Assembly (NCBI RefSeq): GCF_900114285.1
Contig: NZ_FOSN01000013.1
Span: forward strand, 46,503 to 110,502
Length of the DNA: 64,000 nt
Direction: 5' to 3'
From: Methylocapsa palsarum
GTDB taxonomy: Bacteria > Pseudomonadota > Alphaproteobacteria > Rhizobiales > Beijerinckiaceae
A program made the translations under genes and the position numbers. The notes beneath the pieces were generated by a model that did not search any database, had not been told where the DNA came from, and saw only the letters and a list, made by a program, of their open reading frames with translations. Within the stretch, counting starts at the first letter, position 1; each line of letters opens with the position of its first letter. This document shows positions 28,140 to 38,254 of the stretch, in pieces.

Positions 28140-30968
28140 ATGACCCGATTGAAACAACTGGAAACATGTGGTCAATCGCCTTGGCTCGACGATCTGGGGC
28201 GAAGCCTGGTTGAAAGCGGGGACTTGCGCACTCTTATCGAGCGTGACGGCTTGAAAGGCCTGACGTCGAACCCTTCGATTTTCGAGAAGACGATTGGTGA
28301 GACCGACGACTACGCGGAGGCGCTGGAGCAGTTTCAGACGCAAGCTGACCACAGCATTTCCGGCATTTATGAGCAGCTGGCGATCGCCGACATCCGCTCC
28401 GCCGCCGATGTTCTGCTGCCGGTCTACGAAAAGACGAAAGGACGTGATGGTTATGTCAGCCTCGAATGCTCCCCGTACTTGGCTAATGACGCCAAGGCGA
28501 CTTTAGCGGAAGCGCGGCGGCTGTGGACCAAGGTATCGCGCCCAAATCTGATGGTTAAGGTCCCGGCGACCCCTGTAGGACTTGAGGTGATACGTCAGTT
28601 AATCGGGAGCGGGCTGAACATCAACGTCACCTTGCTTTTTTCCATCAGTATTTATGAGCGGGTGGCCGAAGCCTACATCGCTGGGCTCGAGGATCTGGCC
28701 CGAGCGGGCGGGGACGTCTCCAAAATTGGCAGCGTCGCCAGCATCTTCGTCAGTCGGATCGACACTTTGATCGACAAGCGGCTGGATAAGCTGGACGATA
28801 CGACAGTCGCGGAGGGTTTGCGCGGGAAAGTGGCCATCGCCAATGCGAAATTGGCCTATGCACGGTACAAATCGCTGTTCTCCAGCGCACGCTGGCAGGA
28901 TTTGGCCGGATCGGGAGCGCGAACGCAGCGCCTCCTGTGGGCTTCAACCAGCACAAAGAGTCCAGCCTTCAGGGACACAATGTACGTGGATGCACTGATT
29001 GGCCGCGACACCGTGAATACGATGCCGCCAGCGACCCTGGAGGCATTTCGCGCGCATGGAAATGTGATGCCCGACGCCATCGAACAGGATGTCGCATCCG
29101 CACGTGCGACGCTCGCCGAGTTGGGGCGATATGGCGTTTCGCTGGAGGAGGTCTGCGAAGAACTTCTTCGCGAGGGGGTGCAGGGGTTTTCGGACGCCTT
29201 CGATAAGCTGTTTGGGGCAATTGCGCGGCGCCGGCGGACATTACTTTATGGCGCGCGTCCTCGGATGGAGATTGGACCGGGCTCCGCGGAGTTTAAGGCC
29301 GCCCTCGATGCGGAAATGGAGATCTGGCGCAGGGAGGGGCGCATACGCCGGCTTTGGGACGGCGACAAGTCGCTATGGTCTGGGATGGACGAGGACAAAT
29401 GGGTTGGGTGGCTGCGCGTCGTGGAGCTGGAGCTGGCCGATCTCGCCCAGTTGGGCAGCTTTGCGGCGACGGCTAAGTCACGCGGCTTCACCGACGTTTT
29501 ACTGCTGGGTATGGGAGGATCGAGCCTCGGTCCGGAAGTGCTGAGCGAGACCTTCGGCCGCCAGCCCGACTGGCCGCTCTTCCACATGCTGGACAGTACG
29601 GATCCTGCGCAGATCGGGGCGATCGAACGGGCTGTCGATCTCTCCAAGACACTGTTCATCGTCTCCTCCAAATCGGGAACAACGCTGGAGCCCAACATTT
29701 TTTTGGATTACTTCCTTGATCGCCTCGGCGCGGTGCGAGACAAGGGAAACGTCGGCGAACACTTCGTCGCAGTTACGGATCCGGGGTCCCCTCTTGAAAG
29801 ACGCGCCAAATCGCTACGCTTTTCGCATATTTTCTATGGCGCACCCGCGATTGGCGGCCGGTACTCCGTGCTGTCGAAGTTCGGTCTCGCGCCGGCGGCG
29901 GCCATCGGTGTCGATGTCCGACGTCTGCTTGACAATGCGCGGCAGATGGAGCGCGGATGCGGTTCTGATGTCCCGCCGATTGAGAATCCGGGGGTCCAGC
30001 TCGGCGTTGCCCTGGCTGTCGCCGCAACACAATTCGGCCGCGACAAGGTAACAATCATCCCGTCGCCAGGGATTGCAGATTTCGCCGCCTGGCTTGAACA
30101 GCTTCTCGCCGAAAGCACCGGAAAGCAAGGACGTGGGCTAATTCCGATAGCCGGCGAGCCACTCACCGGGCCTGAGCGTTACGGGAGCGACCGGTTCTTC
30201 GTCGATCTCGAATTGGATGGGCAAATCAATCATTTGCAACGTGAGACGATCGCGGCGCTGGAGCGGGCCGGCCATCCGATCGTACGGATTAACGTGAAGG
30301 ATATCTGGCATTTAGGCCAGGAGTTCTTCCGCTGGGAGATCGCCGTCGCCGTCGCCGGCGCGATCATCGGAATCGACCCTTTTGATCAGCCTGATGTCGA
30401 AGCGAGCAAGGACAAGACGCGTACGCTCATGGAGGACTATGAGAAGTCGCACAGTCTACCCAATGAGGAACCGGTGTTTCGTGAAAATGGATTGTCGCTC
30501 TATGCCGATCCGCGCAACGCCGCTGAGCTTGGCCGCCACAACACTTTATCCGGCTATCTCAAAAGCCATTTTAGCCGCGTCCACGCTGGCGACTATGTGG
30601 CGCTTCTGGCGTACATCCAGCGTAATGAGGCAAACACGCAGGCTCTGACGGCCATGCGCGGCCGCATCCGTGACGGGACTCACGCCGCCACTTGTCTCGG
30701 CTTCGGACCCCGTTTTCAGCACTCGACCGGACAAATCTACAAGGGCGGCCCGAATACCGGCGTATTCCTACAGATCACTTGCGACGATCCAATCGATATC
30801 GTTGTCCCCGGTCATTCCTACAGCTTTGGCGTTGTGAAAGAAGCGCAAGCGCGCGGTGATCTCGATGTGCTGGTGGAGCGCGGGCGGCGCGCCCTCCGCA
30901 TCCACCTCGGGTATGTTGACGCCGGCATCGCCGGTTTGGCGCGCGCAGTGAATGCGGCGTTCGAGTAG
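28140..30968 (+). CDS. tal-pgi: Bifunctional transaldolase / glucose-6-phosphate isomerase
   Basis: A 942-aa fusion. Residues about 1-365 are transaldolase: LTSNPSIFEKTIGETDDYAE, the Schiff-base lysine in NLMVKVPATPVGLEV, and SVASIFVSRIDTLIDKRL. Residues about 375-942 are phosphoglucose isomerase: LLGMGGSSLGPEVLSETFG, FIVSSKSGTTLEPNIFLDYF, and KDIWHLGQEFFRWEIAVAVA. It would connect sedoheptulose-7-P, erythrose-4-P and glyceraldehyde-3-P with fructose-6-P, and fructose-6-P with glucose-6-P. This Tal-Pgi fusion is known from some proteobacteria. It is followed 31 bases later by the 6-phosphogluconate dehydrogenase gene, so they form a pentose-phosphate operon. Fructose-6-P from Pgi is the substrate of the phosphoketolase at 38.3 kb. 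Confidence 0.94.
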   Translation: MTRLKQLETCGQSPWLDDLGRSLVESGDLRTLIERDGLKGLTSNPSIFEKTIGETDDYAEALEQFQTQADHSISGIYEQLAIADIRSAADVLLPVYEKTKGRDGYVSLECSPYLANDAKATLAEARRLWTKVSRPNLMVKVPATPVGLEVIRQLIGSGLNINVTLLFSISIYERVAEAYIAGLEDLARAGGDVSKIGSVASIFVSRIDTLIDKRLDKLDDTTVAEGLRGKVAIANAKLAYARYKSLFSSARWQDLAGSGARTQRLLWASTSTKSPAFRDTMYVDALIGRDTVNTMPPATLEAFRAHGNVMPDAIEQDVASARATLAELGRYGVSLEEVCEELLREGVQGFSDAFDKLFGAIARRRRTLLYGARPRMEIGPGSAEFKAALDAEMEIWRREGRIRRLWDGDKSLWSGMDEDKWVGWLRVVELELADLAQLGSFAATAKSRGFTDVLLLGMGGSSLGPEVLSETFGRQPDWPLFHMLDSTDPAQIGAIERAVDLSKTLFIVSSKSGTTLEPNIFLDYFLDRLGAVRDKGNVGEHFVAVTDPGSPLERRAKSLRFSHIFYGAPAIGGRYSVLSKFGLAPAAAIGVDVRRLLDNARQMERGCGSDVPPIENPGVQLGVALAVAATQFGRDKVTIIPSPGIADFAAWLEQLLAESTGKQGRGLIPIAGEPLTGPERYGSDRFFVDLELDGQINHLQRETIAALERAGHPIVRINVKDIWHLGQEFFRWEIAVAVAGAIIGIDPFDQPDVEASKDKTRTLMEDYEKSHSLPNEEPVFRENGLSLYADPRNAAELGRHNTLSGYLKSHFSRVHAGDYVALLAYIQRNEANTQALTAMRGRIRDGTHAATCLGFGPRFQHSTGQIYKGGPNTGVFLQITCDDPIDIVVPGHSYSFGVVKEAQARGDLDVLVERGRRALRIHLGYVDAGIAGLARAVNAAFE

Positions 30969-30999
30969 CGATGCCCCTTTTTACTAAGGAATAAAGAAG

Positions 31000-32013
31000 A
31001 TGCAGATAGGCATAATTGGATTAGGCCGCATGGGAGGCAACATTTCTCGTCGTCTGATGAAAGCGGGGCATCAATGCGTGGTGTTCGATGTCAACGCCAG
31101 AGCACGCGATTCGCTAGCCAAGGAGGGCGCAACCGCCGTTGAGTCTCTGCGCGAGATAGTGCGGACCCTCGAGGAAAAGCATCGCGTCATATGGTTGATG
31201 CTGCCTTCCGGCCAAATTACCGAACAGACAGTCGACAGTCTTGGCGCCCTGGTAGGACCAGACGACATTATCATTGATGGCGGCAATTCTTTTTATAAAG
31301 ATGATATCCGACGCGCAAAGATATTAGGGGAAAAGCGCATTCGCTACCTCGATTGCGGCACCTCCGGCGGCGTCTGGGGTATCGAACGTGGCTATTGCAT
31401 GATGATCGGCGGCCCAAAGGAGGCGGTGGATTACCTCGATCCGATCTTCTCGGCGCTCGCGCCGGGTTTAGGAGATATCACTCGCACGCCAGGCCGCGAC
31501 CAAGGCGAAACGCGCGCGGAGCGCGGCTACCTTCATGCGGGGCCTTCTGGCGCCGGACACTTCGTCAAGATGGTCCATAACGGAATTGAATATGGGTTAA
31601 TGCAGGCCTATGCCGAGGGCTTCGACATTTTGTACGGCAAAAATTCGAAAGATCTGCCCGAGGGCGAGCGCTTCGCATTAGATATGGCGGATATCGCAGA
31701 GGTTTGGCGGCGTGGCAGCGTCATCTCTTCGTGGCTGCTCGACCTTAGCGCCGCCGCGCTGGCGACGGACCCGCGGCTGGATGGTTTTTCAGGTTTTGTT
31801 CAGGATTCCGGCGAAGGCCGCTGGACAGTGGAGGCGGCGATTGAGGAAGCGGTCCCGGCGGACGTGCTCTCTACGGCGCTTTATGCAAGATTTCGCTCGC
31901 GGAAGAACCATACTTTCGGGGAAAGGATGCTCTCAGCCATGCGCTTTGGCTTTGGCGGTCACGTCGAAGGTGGCGAATCCATCGACCCAGAGCCAAAACA
32001 GCCGGCATCTTGA
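31000..32013 (+). CDS. gnd: 6-phosphogluconate dehydrogenase (decarboxylating)
   Basis: A 337-aa enzyme of the short 6PGDH class, oxidising 6-phosphogluconate to ribulose-5-P with NAD(P)+. The Rossmann start is [34 protein letters not shown] and [16 protein letters not shown] are next, then the substrate motif [16 protein letters not shown] and the catalytic lysine loop [19 protein letters not shown]. The C-terminal domain is shorter than in the 470-aa E. coli form. Ribosome binding sites AAGGAA/AAGAAG precede ATG 31000. It follows tal-pgi. No glucose-6-P dehydrogenase gene follows; instead a decayed transposase lies downstream and separates it from the epimerase. Confidence 0.93.
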   Translation: MQIGIIGLGRMGGNISRRLMKAGHQCVVFDVNARARDSLAKEGATAVESLREIVRTLEEKHRVIWLMLPSGQITEQTVDSLGALVGPDDIIIDGGNSFYKDDIRRAKILGEKRIRYLDCGTSGGVWGIERGYCMMIGGPKEAVDYLDPIFSALAPGLGDITRTPGRDQGETRAERGYLHAGPSGAGHFVKMVHNGIEYGLMQAYAEGFDILYGKNSKDLPEGERFALDMADIAEVWRRGSVISSWLLDLSAAALATDPRLDGFSGFVQDSGEGRWTVEAAIEEAVPADVLSTALYARFRSRKNHTFGERMLSAMRFGFGGHVEGGESIDPEPKQPAS

Positions 32014-32019
32014 AGTTAC

Positions 32020-32440
32020 GCTTGAATGGTCCAAATGGAGAAAGCCGAGCCAACGAAATATTGGCTCTCGGCCTTGTCCAAGGACATGTCTTTGCAGATT
32101 TTCGTCGACAAATCCAAACTGCAATGGAGCATTGAACGCGATTACTAGGGAGCTGAAAAGCGAACTTGGATTGGCCTATTAAAAGGCCGAGGTGGACATG
32201 ATTTTACCAGCATACAACACTCTGCATCGCAGCTTATGGCTTCCCTTTTGGCCAACGGGAAGCGGGTCCTCTCAAACTTACGGCAGCGCAAGATGCCTAC
32301 GCTATCGAAAGGGTTCCGACCATTGCCGGCCCCCTGATCCGAGCGGAACGGCACTTCGAAAACTCGATCGCGACGATAAGAAAACGTTTCACTGTCGAGC
32401 TCGCGAAAATTCTTACGCGATGTCCATTCGAGCTCGTTGA
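32020..32440 (+). pseudogene. IS701-type transposase, C-terminal relic
   Basis: Pieced together over shifting frames, the DNA reads as the end of an IS701-family transposase: AEPTKYWLSALSKDMSL and WSIERDY (ending in a stop), then LKSELGLAY, HTTLCIAAYGF-like sequence around 32210-32245, LLANGKRVLSNL, and PSGTALRKLDRDDKK near 32360. At least three frameshifts or stops separate these blocks. The catalytic body upstream is missing. It sits between gnd and rpe and was probably deposited by an insertion followed by deletion. Confidence 0.65.
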
Positions 32441-32494
32441 TGTCGCCGGCGGAGTTGAGTGAAACATTGGCGACTGATAACGAAGGCTATATGA

Positions 32495-33274
32495 ATGCCA
32501 CGCGGGATCATCGCAACATCAATTTCCTCGCAAACTGTTTCGGACGAAATGTTGATCGCCAAGGAACCCCCGGCTGAAAGCGCGCCGCGTAAGTCTATCA
32601 TCATCGCCCCGTCGATCTTGTCGGCGGATTTTGGTTATCTCGCCGATGAGATTCGCGCCGTCGACACGGCGGGCGCCGACTGGATCCACGTCGACGTCAT
32701 GGACGGCCGGTTCGTGTCAAATATCACGTTCGGCCCGGTCATTGTCCAAACGGTGCGGCGCCACACCCGTAAACCGCTCAACGTTCATCTTATGATTGTC
32801 GAACCGGAGCGCTATATCGTCGACTTTGTCAAGGCCGGCGCCGATCATCTTCTAATCCAGGCGGAGACGTCATCAACATTACATCTCTACAGCGTCCTTT
32901 CGCAAATTCACGCCCTCGGAAAGAAAGCCGGGGTCGCACTCGATCCTGAAACACCCGCAGAGATGATCGAATATGTCCTTCATCTCTGCGACTTCGTACT
33001 TGTCATGACCGTCAGCCCTGGCTTTGGTGGTCAGAAATTCATTCCGGAAATTTTACCTAAGATCCGCCGATTGCGTGAGCTTTGCGCAAAGCGCGGTCTC
33101 GACCCGATCATCGAGGTTGACGGTGGACAAAATCACGAAACAGCCGGGCAATCGATTGAGGCTGGCGCGACCGCCATCGTCGCAGGGTCCGCAATCTTCG
33201 GATCTGGCGATTACGTCGCAGCGATCACAGCCCTCCGGGATACTGTCCGGCCGTTGACTTCGAGAGAGCTATGA
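32495..33274 (+). CDS. rpe: Ribulose-phosphate 3-epimerase
   Basis: A 259-aa TIM-barrel enzyme that interconverts ribulose-5-P and xylulose-5-P. The core has IIIAPSILSADFGYLADEI (substrate Ser), WIHVDVMDGRFVSNITFGP (metal His, Asp), LNVHLMIVEPERYIVDF, LVMTVSPGFGGQKFI and IEVDGGQNHETAGQ (metal Asp). Some 38 extra residues precede the barrel. ATG 32495 is supported by GAAGG about eight bases upstream; ATG 32549 (MLIAKEPP) is an alternative. Xylulose-5-P is a phosphoketolase substrate, so this enzyme feeds the xfp branch. It was probably once next to gnd before the transposon relic intervened. Confidence 0.93.
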   Translation: MPRGIIATSISSQTVSDEMLIAKEPPAESAPRKSIIIAPSILSADFGYLADEIRAVDTAGADWIHVDVMDGRFVSNITFGPVIVQTVRRHTRKPLNVHLMIVEPERYIVDFVKAGADHLLIQAETSSTLHLYSVLSQIHALGKKAGVALDPETPAEMIEYVLHLCDFVLVMTVSPGFGGQKFIPEILPKIRRLRELCAKRGLDPIIEVDGGQNHETAGQSIEAGATAIVAGSAIFGSGDYVAAITALRDTVRPLTSREL

Positions 33275-33399
33275 CGCCAACGTGAAGCATGCCTTCACCC
33301 AGCCCGCTCGGCAGCTTATAGTTTTATGCAGGCGCCGGATCGATCCAGAACGTCATGAACCCTTCCAACGGGCCTGAAAGTTGAACCCTATACCCAGCC

Positions 33400-35709
33400 T
33401 CAGGCTGGCGCCAGTTCCGCGCTGAGATCAACCTGGAGCGCGTTGCCCTGGCGAAGTTCCCGCGGCGGCGCGCCGCCGACGACGAGCATCATCGGCGCTC
33501 CTGATTCAAGCGTCGCCTCAAGACGGTTTTTCTCCTGATCGATCCTGATCTTGAGGCTGCGGCCGCGCCACTGGACGCCGAAAGAAAGGCTGCGCCAGGC
33601 TGCCGGCAGTTGTGGGTCAACGCCAATTCCATCGTCCCGAAGGGACAACCCCGCAAATCCAAGCACAACCAGCATCCAGTTCCCCCCGAGCGCGGCGATG
33701 TGGACACCGCCGTCGATCGCCACGTGAGTATCGGAAAGATCAATTGCGGCGGCTTTTCGAAAGTATCGGAGCGCCTTTTCGGATTGGCCGAGTCGCGCGG
33801 CGACTAGGCCATGCATGGCGGGACTCAAAGAGCTGCCGTGGTCGCATCGAGGCTCATAATAACGAAAGTTTTCCGCCCCCGTCTCGCCAGCGAACTCATT
33901 CGGCAATAGTGCGAGCAACGCAACCACGTCGGCCTGTTTGATCACCTGAGACTTTTGCGTCCGCTCCCGACCCAGCACGACGTCCATTGGCACGGAACGG
34001 CCCGCATAGTCAGCTAAATTGATCCTCTCGAGTTCGAAGTAGCCTGAGAACTCCTGGAAAAGTCCTGTTTTTGGGTCAGGATTTGCCGCGATTGACTCGG
34101 CGACGATCCGCCATTGCTTCAACTCGGCTTCGCCGATGTCGAGGCGGGACGCCAAACTTTGCCAACACTCCGGCCAGCGCTCGTGTAGTAAAGCAGCGAT
34201 ATCAAGCGCCCGCCGAACGTTCCAGCGCGCCATCACATTCGTGTAGGCGTTGTCGTCAATATCTTCATGGTATTCATCCGGACCGATGACTCCCCGGATG
34301 TGACGGCGTCCATCAGCCTCAAGCTTGGCGCGGCTGGACCAGAACCTGCCCGTCTCCAGAATAATTTCTGCGCCCGCCTCGCGGAGGAACCTGTCATCCC
34401 CCGTTGCTTGCCAGTATTGCCAGACCGCATAGGCGACATCCGCGCTGATATGCTGCTCCTGCGAGCCGCAGAGGATAGGGATGACCTGACGATCCGGGCC
34501 AATCGCCTGGGCCGGCGCCGCCTCCGCTCCGGTCAAAGCGGATTCCCAGGCGTACAGCGCGCCGCGCCAGCCCATCCTCGTCGCTTTCGCCCGCGCGCCA
34601 TCGAGGGTGTGGAAGCGATACATGAGGAGCGCTCGCGCTGCTTCAGGCCAAGTGAAGATGTAAAAGGGCAACAGAAAGATCTCGGTGTCCCAGAAGACAT
34701 GTCCATGATAGTCGGCCCCGGTTAGCGCCCGCGCGCCAATCGAAACCCGCTCATCGCCGGGGTTTGCGGCGCTGTTCAGATGGTAGATCGCGAACCGCAA
34801 GGCCTGCTGAACTGATGCATCGCCGTCAACCAGAACGTCACTAAGCAGCCAGCGGCTTGCCCAGGCCGCCTCGTGCGCCGCTGTAACACCATGCCAGCCA
34901 AGCTGTCGCGCCGCACCAAGCTTTTCGATTGCGGCGGCAGCCGGATTGAACGCTTCAACGTCGCTTCGCACGATAGCTACCGAGCGCTCGAAACAGACGA
35001 CTTGCCCCGCACGGGTTTTCCAGCTCCAGGACGATTTCAATTGGCCAAGCGCTGTCCCGAAAAGATCATGGCCATCGACCTGGAGCGAAGAGCCGCTCGC
35101 CATCGCGATACTTTTGCCCGAATGCTCGGTGCGCCAAACGCCGACATGCTGATCGATCTGCACGGACGCGAGCCCCAGGTTCATTCCTTCAAATGACGCT
35201 TCAAGGGTGACCTCGACCTCTCCCTCCTCGATCTCTAGCTGGATCAATTGCAGCCCGAGCGCGCGATCGCTTAGCGACACGAAGCGCAACGTGCGTAGGC
35301 GGAGGCTGATATCAGGCGCCTTCAGCCGGCTGCATTCGCTCAGCAGCGCGCCGCGCTGCAAATCGAGCGTAATGCGATGCGACGACACGTCGCCGGGATG
35401 CTGGATCAGAGCTCCGCCGGGAAGCAATATCCGAAGCTTCATCCAGTCCGCGGCCGGGATTAGCTCGGGAATAGCGTGCTGGGCGTCGGATTTGTCGAAT
35501 AAGCCGGCGACGTAGGTGCGCGCGGGAACCACCCAACGGGCGCCTCGAGTCGCCGCGCGACCGCCCCTTACGCCAAGAAATCCATTGCTGATCGCAAAAC
35601 GGGACTCAAAGCTGCTCTCTCGAAGCGGGTCGTAGCCTTCCGTGGCGAGAAGCCAGGCAGGATCCGCGGTCGGCCGCAACATCTGTTCCATCGTCCCAGT
35701 TTCGATCAT
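33400..35709 (-). CDS. GH65 disaccharide phosphorylase
   Basis: A 769-aa glycoside hydrolase family 65 protein, in the maltose/trehalose/kojibiose phosphorylase group. The N-terminal beta-sandwich starts near NGFLGVRGGRAATRGARW. The (alpha/alpha)6 catalytic barrel has GHVFWDTEIFLLPF, the general acid glutamate in GVIGPDEYHEDIDDNAYTNV (near 475), and KQADVVALLALLPNEF, then EPRCDHGSSLSPAMHGLVA. Phosphorolysis would yield beta-glucose-1-P plus glucose (or a shortened sugar). Its ATG overlaps by four bases the stop of a beta-phosphoglucomutase-like gene, the partner that turns beta-glucose-1-P into glucose-6-P. No sugar transporter lies nearby, so an intracellular disaccharide such as trehalose is likely. 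Which disaccharide cannot be told from sequence. Confidence 0.92.
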   Translation of the reverse strand: MIETGTMEQMLRPTADPAWLLATEGYDPLRESSFESRFAISNGFLGVRGGRAATRGARWVVPARTYVAGLFDKSDAQHAIPELIPAADWMKLRILLPGGALIQHPGDVSSHRITLDLQRGALLSECSRLKAPDISLRLRTLRFVSLSDRALGLQLIQLEIEEGEVEVTLEASFEGMNLGLASVQIDQHVGVWRTEHSGKSIAMASGSSLQVDGHDLFGTALGQLKSSWSWKTRAGQVVCFERSVAIVRSDVEAFNPAAAAIEKLGAARQLGWHGVTAAHEAAWASRWLLSDVLVDGDASVQQALRFAIYHLNSAANPGDERVSIGARALTGADYHGHVFWDTEIFLLPFYIFTWPEAARALLMYRFHTLDGARAKATRMGWRGALYAWESALTGAEAAPAQAIGPDRQVIPILCGSQEQHISADVAYAVWQYWQATGDDRFLREAGAEIILETGRFWSSRAKLEADGRRHIRGVIGPDEYHEDIDDNAYTNVMARWNVRRALDIAALLHERWPECWQSLASRLDIGEAELKQWRIVAESIAANPDPKTGLFQEFSGYFELERINLADYAGRSVPMDVVLGRERTQKSQVIKQADVVALLALLPNEFAGETGAENFRYYEPRCDHGSSLSPAMHGLVAARLGQSEKALRYFRKAAAIDLSDTHVAIDGGVHIAALGGNWMLVVLGFAGLSLRDDGIGVDPQLPAAWRSLSFGVQWRGRSLKIRIDQEKNRLEATLESGAPMMLVVGGAPPRELRQGNALQVDLSAELAPA

Positions 35710-36449
35710 GTAGTCCGCCGCTCCAGCCGCCCATCGGCGAGTTCATCGATTGCGATTTCATCGAGGCTTGCGACCACCAGATCCGCGCCCGCCGTCCTCA
35801 AAGGGATCGCGTCCCCCCGCCGGGCGACGCCAAGCGCGGTCATGCCGCCTGCGCGGGCCGCCTCGACGCCGACGGAGGCATCCTCGGCGACGAAGCAGCA
35901 TGTGGGGTCGACCCTTAATTCTGTAGCAGCGAGCAGGAAAATTGCCGGGTTCGGCTTGCCAAGCGGCAAATCGCGACCGCAGACGTTGACGCTGAACATA
36001 TCGAAGAGGCGCTTACCGGAAGCGAGACGGATCGTTTTCATCATGCTGTTGGCATTTTTCGAAGACGATGCGACAGCCATAGGCCAACCCAACCCCGCAA
36101 CAGCTTGAATGAAGCGCAGCGCGTCGGGAAAGGCGGCGACGCCGCCAGCGTGGATTAGCTCCTCAAGCAGCTTTTGTTTGTGCTTCGCATAAACGATGGC
36201 TTGCCGATCGGCGTCAGGCACGCCCAACTCCTGCAGCGCCGCACGAGCGCCAGCCATGCGGGGTTTGCCCGCGACATAGGCCTGATACATCTTTGAGGTA
36301 AAACGCGCCGGGTCGGCAAGACCTCTAAGCGCTTCACGCCAAGCGCGCTCATGAGGGGATTCAAGCAAGACGCCGTCGACGTCGAAAATGGCGGCCGCTA
36401 GCGTCCGTTGACGCTCAGAGCTGTGTATTTCCGGATCGGAGATGGTCAT
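35706..36449 (-). CDS. pgmB: Beta-phosphoglucomutase-like HAD enzyme
   Basis: A 247-aa haloacid-dehalogenase-superfamily protein. Motif I is AAIFDVDGVLLESPHERAW (nucleophile Asp and general acid/base Asp), motif II MAVASSSKNANSM, motif III GKPNPAIFLLAATEL, and motif IV CFVAEDASVGVEAARAGG. The helical cap lies between motifs I and II. The GKPNP and EDA patterns match beta-phosphoglucomutases, and the coupled GH65 phosphorylase gene (4-base overlap) supports conversion of beta-glucose-1-P to glucose-6-P. It lies 78 bases downstream of the phosphatase gene of the xfp operon and is likely transcribed with it. Confidence 0.88.
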   Translation of the reverse strand: MTISDPEIHSSERQRTLAAAIFDVDGVLLESPHERAWREALRGLADPARFTSKMYQAYVAGKPRMAGARAALQELGVPDADRQAIVYAKHKQKLLEELIHAGGVAAFPDALRFIQAVAGLGWPMAVASSSKNANSMMKTIRLASGKRLFDMFSVNVCGRDLPLGKPNPAIFLLAATELRVDPTCCFVAEDASVGVEAARAGGMTALGVARRGDAIPLRTAGADLVVASLDEIAIDELADGRLERRTT

Positions 36450-36527
36450 GATGCTTTGCGCCTTAGCTTTTATTTGAGCCTAAAACGAGAAGAGATGCAG
36501 ACAAGATGAAGTCGGCTAAATCTAGTG

Positions 36528-37160
36528 TTATCTCTGCGTGGTTTCTGAGGCGGCTGACAGTAATGCGGGGACCGCGTTCCATAGAACTATGACCGGTGTT
36601 TTGGGGTGACTGGCTTCATGACCGAGAATGCTGAGCGAGGCCGCGCTAAGGGCAAAATGCCGCCCTTCGGTCAAAGACAAACCGATCCATCGCGCGGCGA
36701 GGGCGCGCCCGAACTGGCCGTGCGAAAAGAGCGCGACATTGCCCTTAAGCGCCTGGAGGCGCGTTATGACCCTATCGGCTCGGTCAGAAACCTCCTCAGG
36801 CGTTTCACCATGAGGACAACCGTCCTGAAATACATTCCACTCCGGTCGCTCTTTATGAATGTCCGCGGACAACCTTCCTTCGTAATCGCCATAGTCCCAT
36901 TCGGATAGGTCGGGTTCAATCTTCGCCAGAGCACTGAGCCCGGCGAGTGCGCAGGTCTGCCGGGCGCGTTCGCGGGGACTGGTGAGGACGAGAGCGAACT
37001 TGATTTTTCGGAGCCATGGATCGAGTTCCTGCGCCTCCTCTTCGCCATGCGCAGTCAAGGGAATGTCTGTCACTCCCGTGTGCTGGCCGGAGAGAGACCA
37101 AGCGGTTTCGCCGTGTCGGATGAAGTAAAGCTGCAGCAGTTCATTGGGAGGCGCGATCAC
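36528..37160 (-). CDS. Phosphoglycerate-mutase-like histidine phosphatase
   Basis: A 210-aa member of the histidine phosphatase superfamily. The catalytic motif is YFIRHGETAWSLSGQHTGVT (RHGE), the proton donor lies in DLSEWDYGDYEG (the family Glu), and the second histidine in NVALFSHGQFGRALAARW. The superfamily includes cofactor-dependent phosphoglycerate mutase and various sugar phosphatases such as SixA and fructose bisphosphatase-like proteins. The order of genes (phosphoketolase, aldolase, this) points to a sugar-phosphate substrate. Its ATG overlaps the aldolase stop by four bases. True mutase activity is not certain, since the length and the region after the first His resemble broad-range phosphatases. 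Confidence 0.85.
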   Translation of the reverse strand: MIAPPNELLQLYFIRHGETAWSLSGQHTGVTDIPLTAHGEEEAQELDPWLRKIKFALVLTSPRERARQTCALAGLSALAKIEPDLSEWDYGDYEGRLSADIHKERPEWNVFQDGCPHGETPEEVSDRADRVITRLQALKGNVALFSHGQFGRALAARWIGLSLTEGRHFALSAASLSILGHEASHPKTPVIVLWNAVPALLSAASETTQR

Positions 37161-38254
37161 TGTTTGGCTCTTTCCAGGCCCTGACCTGCATGCGCTAAAC
37201 CTGCTGAAAACTTGTCGTCCGCGTCAACTAGTTCCATCGCCACGCTATATTCCCCGCGGCGAGCAGCTCTGTTGCACTTCGCCCGATGATAAAGAGCTTT
37301 CTGGGCCTTTGATCGGTTCGCTTCCTTGCCGGCCCAGATCTCCAAAGCCGGGTTCTGGATCGCGCGCGCGAAAGAAAACGCTAGCGCCCAAGGAACGCGT
37401 GCGTTCGGCGGCTTGAACCTCGCATTCATGGCACTCAACCGGGCTGAGGCCAGTGTGCCGTCCTGGCCGCCCGACAGAAACGCAATCCCCGGAACGGCGG
37501 CCGGAACCATTCGCAGGAGACACCTCACTGTGGCTTCCGCGATTTCGTCCACCGATTCCTGAGTGGCGCAGGTTAATCCCGGAAGCACCATATTGGGCTT
37601 CAGGATCATCCCCTCCAGCATCACGCCTTGGGAGTGAAGCTCGCCGAAAACCCTAAACAGGACCTCCGATGTCGCCGCGCGGCAGGTCTCGATCCCATGA
37701 TCGCCATCCATGAGCACCTCGGGTTCAACGACGGGAACCAATCCACTTTCTTGACACAGGGCCGCATAGCGGGCCAACGCTTGAGCGTTCGCCTCGATGC
37801 AACCCTGGCTCGGGATGCCGTCGCCCAAAGCGATCACCGCGCGCCATTTGGCGAAACGAGCGCCCATCTCAAAATACGAGTGAAGTCGAATGCGCAATCC
37901 ATCAAGCCCTTCGGTAACTTTCTCGCCTGGGTGGCCTGCCAAATCCTTTGCGCCAATATCGACTTTTATCCCTGGAATGACGCCTGCATCTTTGAGAACT
38001 TCAACAAAAAGCGTCCCATCCTTCGTCTGCTGGCGAATTGTCTCGTCATAGAGAATCGCGCCGCTGATGCATTCTTCCAGATCTGGTGTGGTAATAAGCA
38101 ATTCCCGATAGGAACGTCGGGTCTCTTCGGTCTGGGCGATCCCCGCCGCGGCGAATCGCTTGTTGCAGGTGGTATTGCTCTCATCCATCGCGAGCAGGCC
38201 TTTGTCGTCGGCGACCAGCGCCTCGGCGGTGTCGATCAGCGCTTGCGCGTTCAT
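37157..38254 (-). CDS. fba: Class I fructose-bisphosphate aldolase
   Basis: About 365 aa. This is the metal-independent aldolase that forms a Schiff base with lysine; the key motif [13 protein letters not shown] carries that lysine. [20 protein letters not shown] and [20 protein letters not shown] are typical of the eukaryote-like class I family, and [13 protein letters not shown] is the phosphate-binding end. The chosen ATG at 38254 overlaps the phosphoketolase stop by four bases (38251-38254); an upstream frame to 38275 lacks that coupling. It links fructose-1,6-bisphosphate with triose phosphates. As a partner of phosphoketolase it would let triose phosphate re-enter hexose phosphate for further cleavage, together with a phosphatase, perhaps the downstream histidine phosphatase (inference). 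Confidence 0.94.
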   Translation of the reverse strand: MNAQALIDTAEALVADDKGLLAMDESNTTCNKRFAAAGIAQTEETRRSYRELLITTPDLEECISGAILYDETIRQQTKDGTLFVEVLKDAGVIPGIKVDIGAKDLAGHPGEKVTEGLDGLRIRLHSYFEMGARFAKWRAVIALGDGIPSQGCIEANAQALARYAALCQESGLVPVVEPEVLMDGDHGIETCRAATSEVLFRVFGELHSQGVMLEGMILKPNMVLPGLTCATQESVDEIAEATVRCLLRMVPAAVPGIAFLSGGQDGTLASARLSAMNARFKPPNARVPWALAFSFARAIQNPALEIWAGKEANRSKAQKALYHRAKCNRAARRGEYSVAMELVDADDKFSAGLAHAGQGLERAKQ

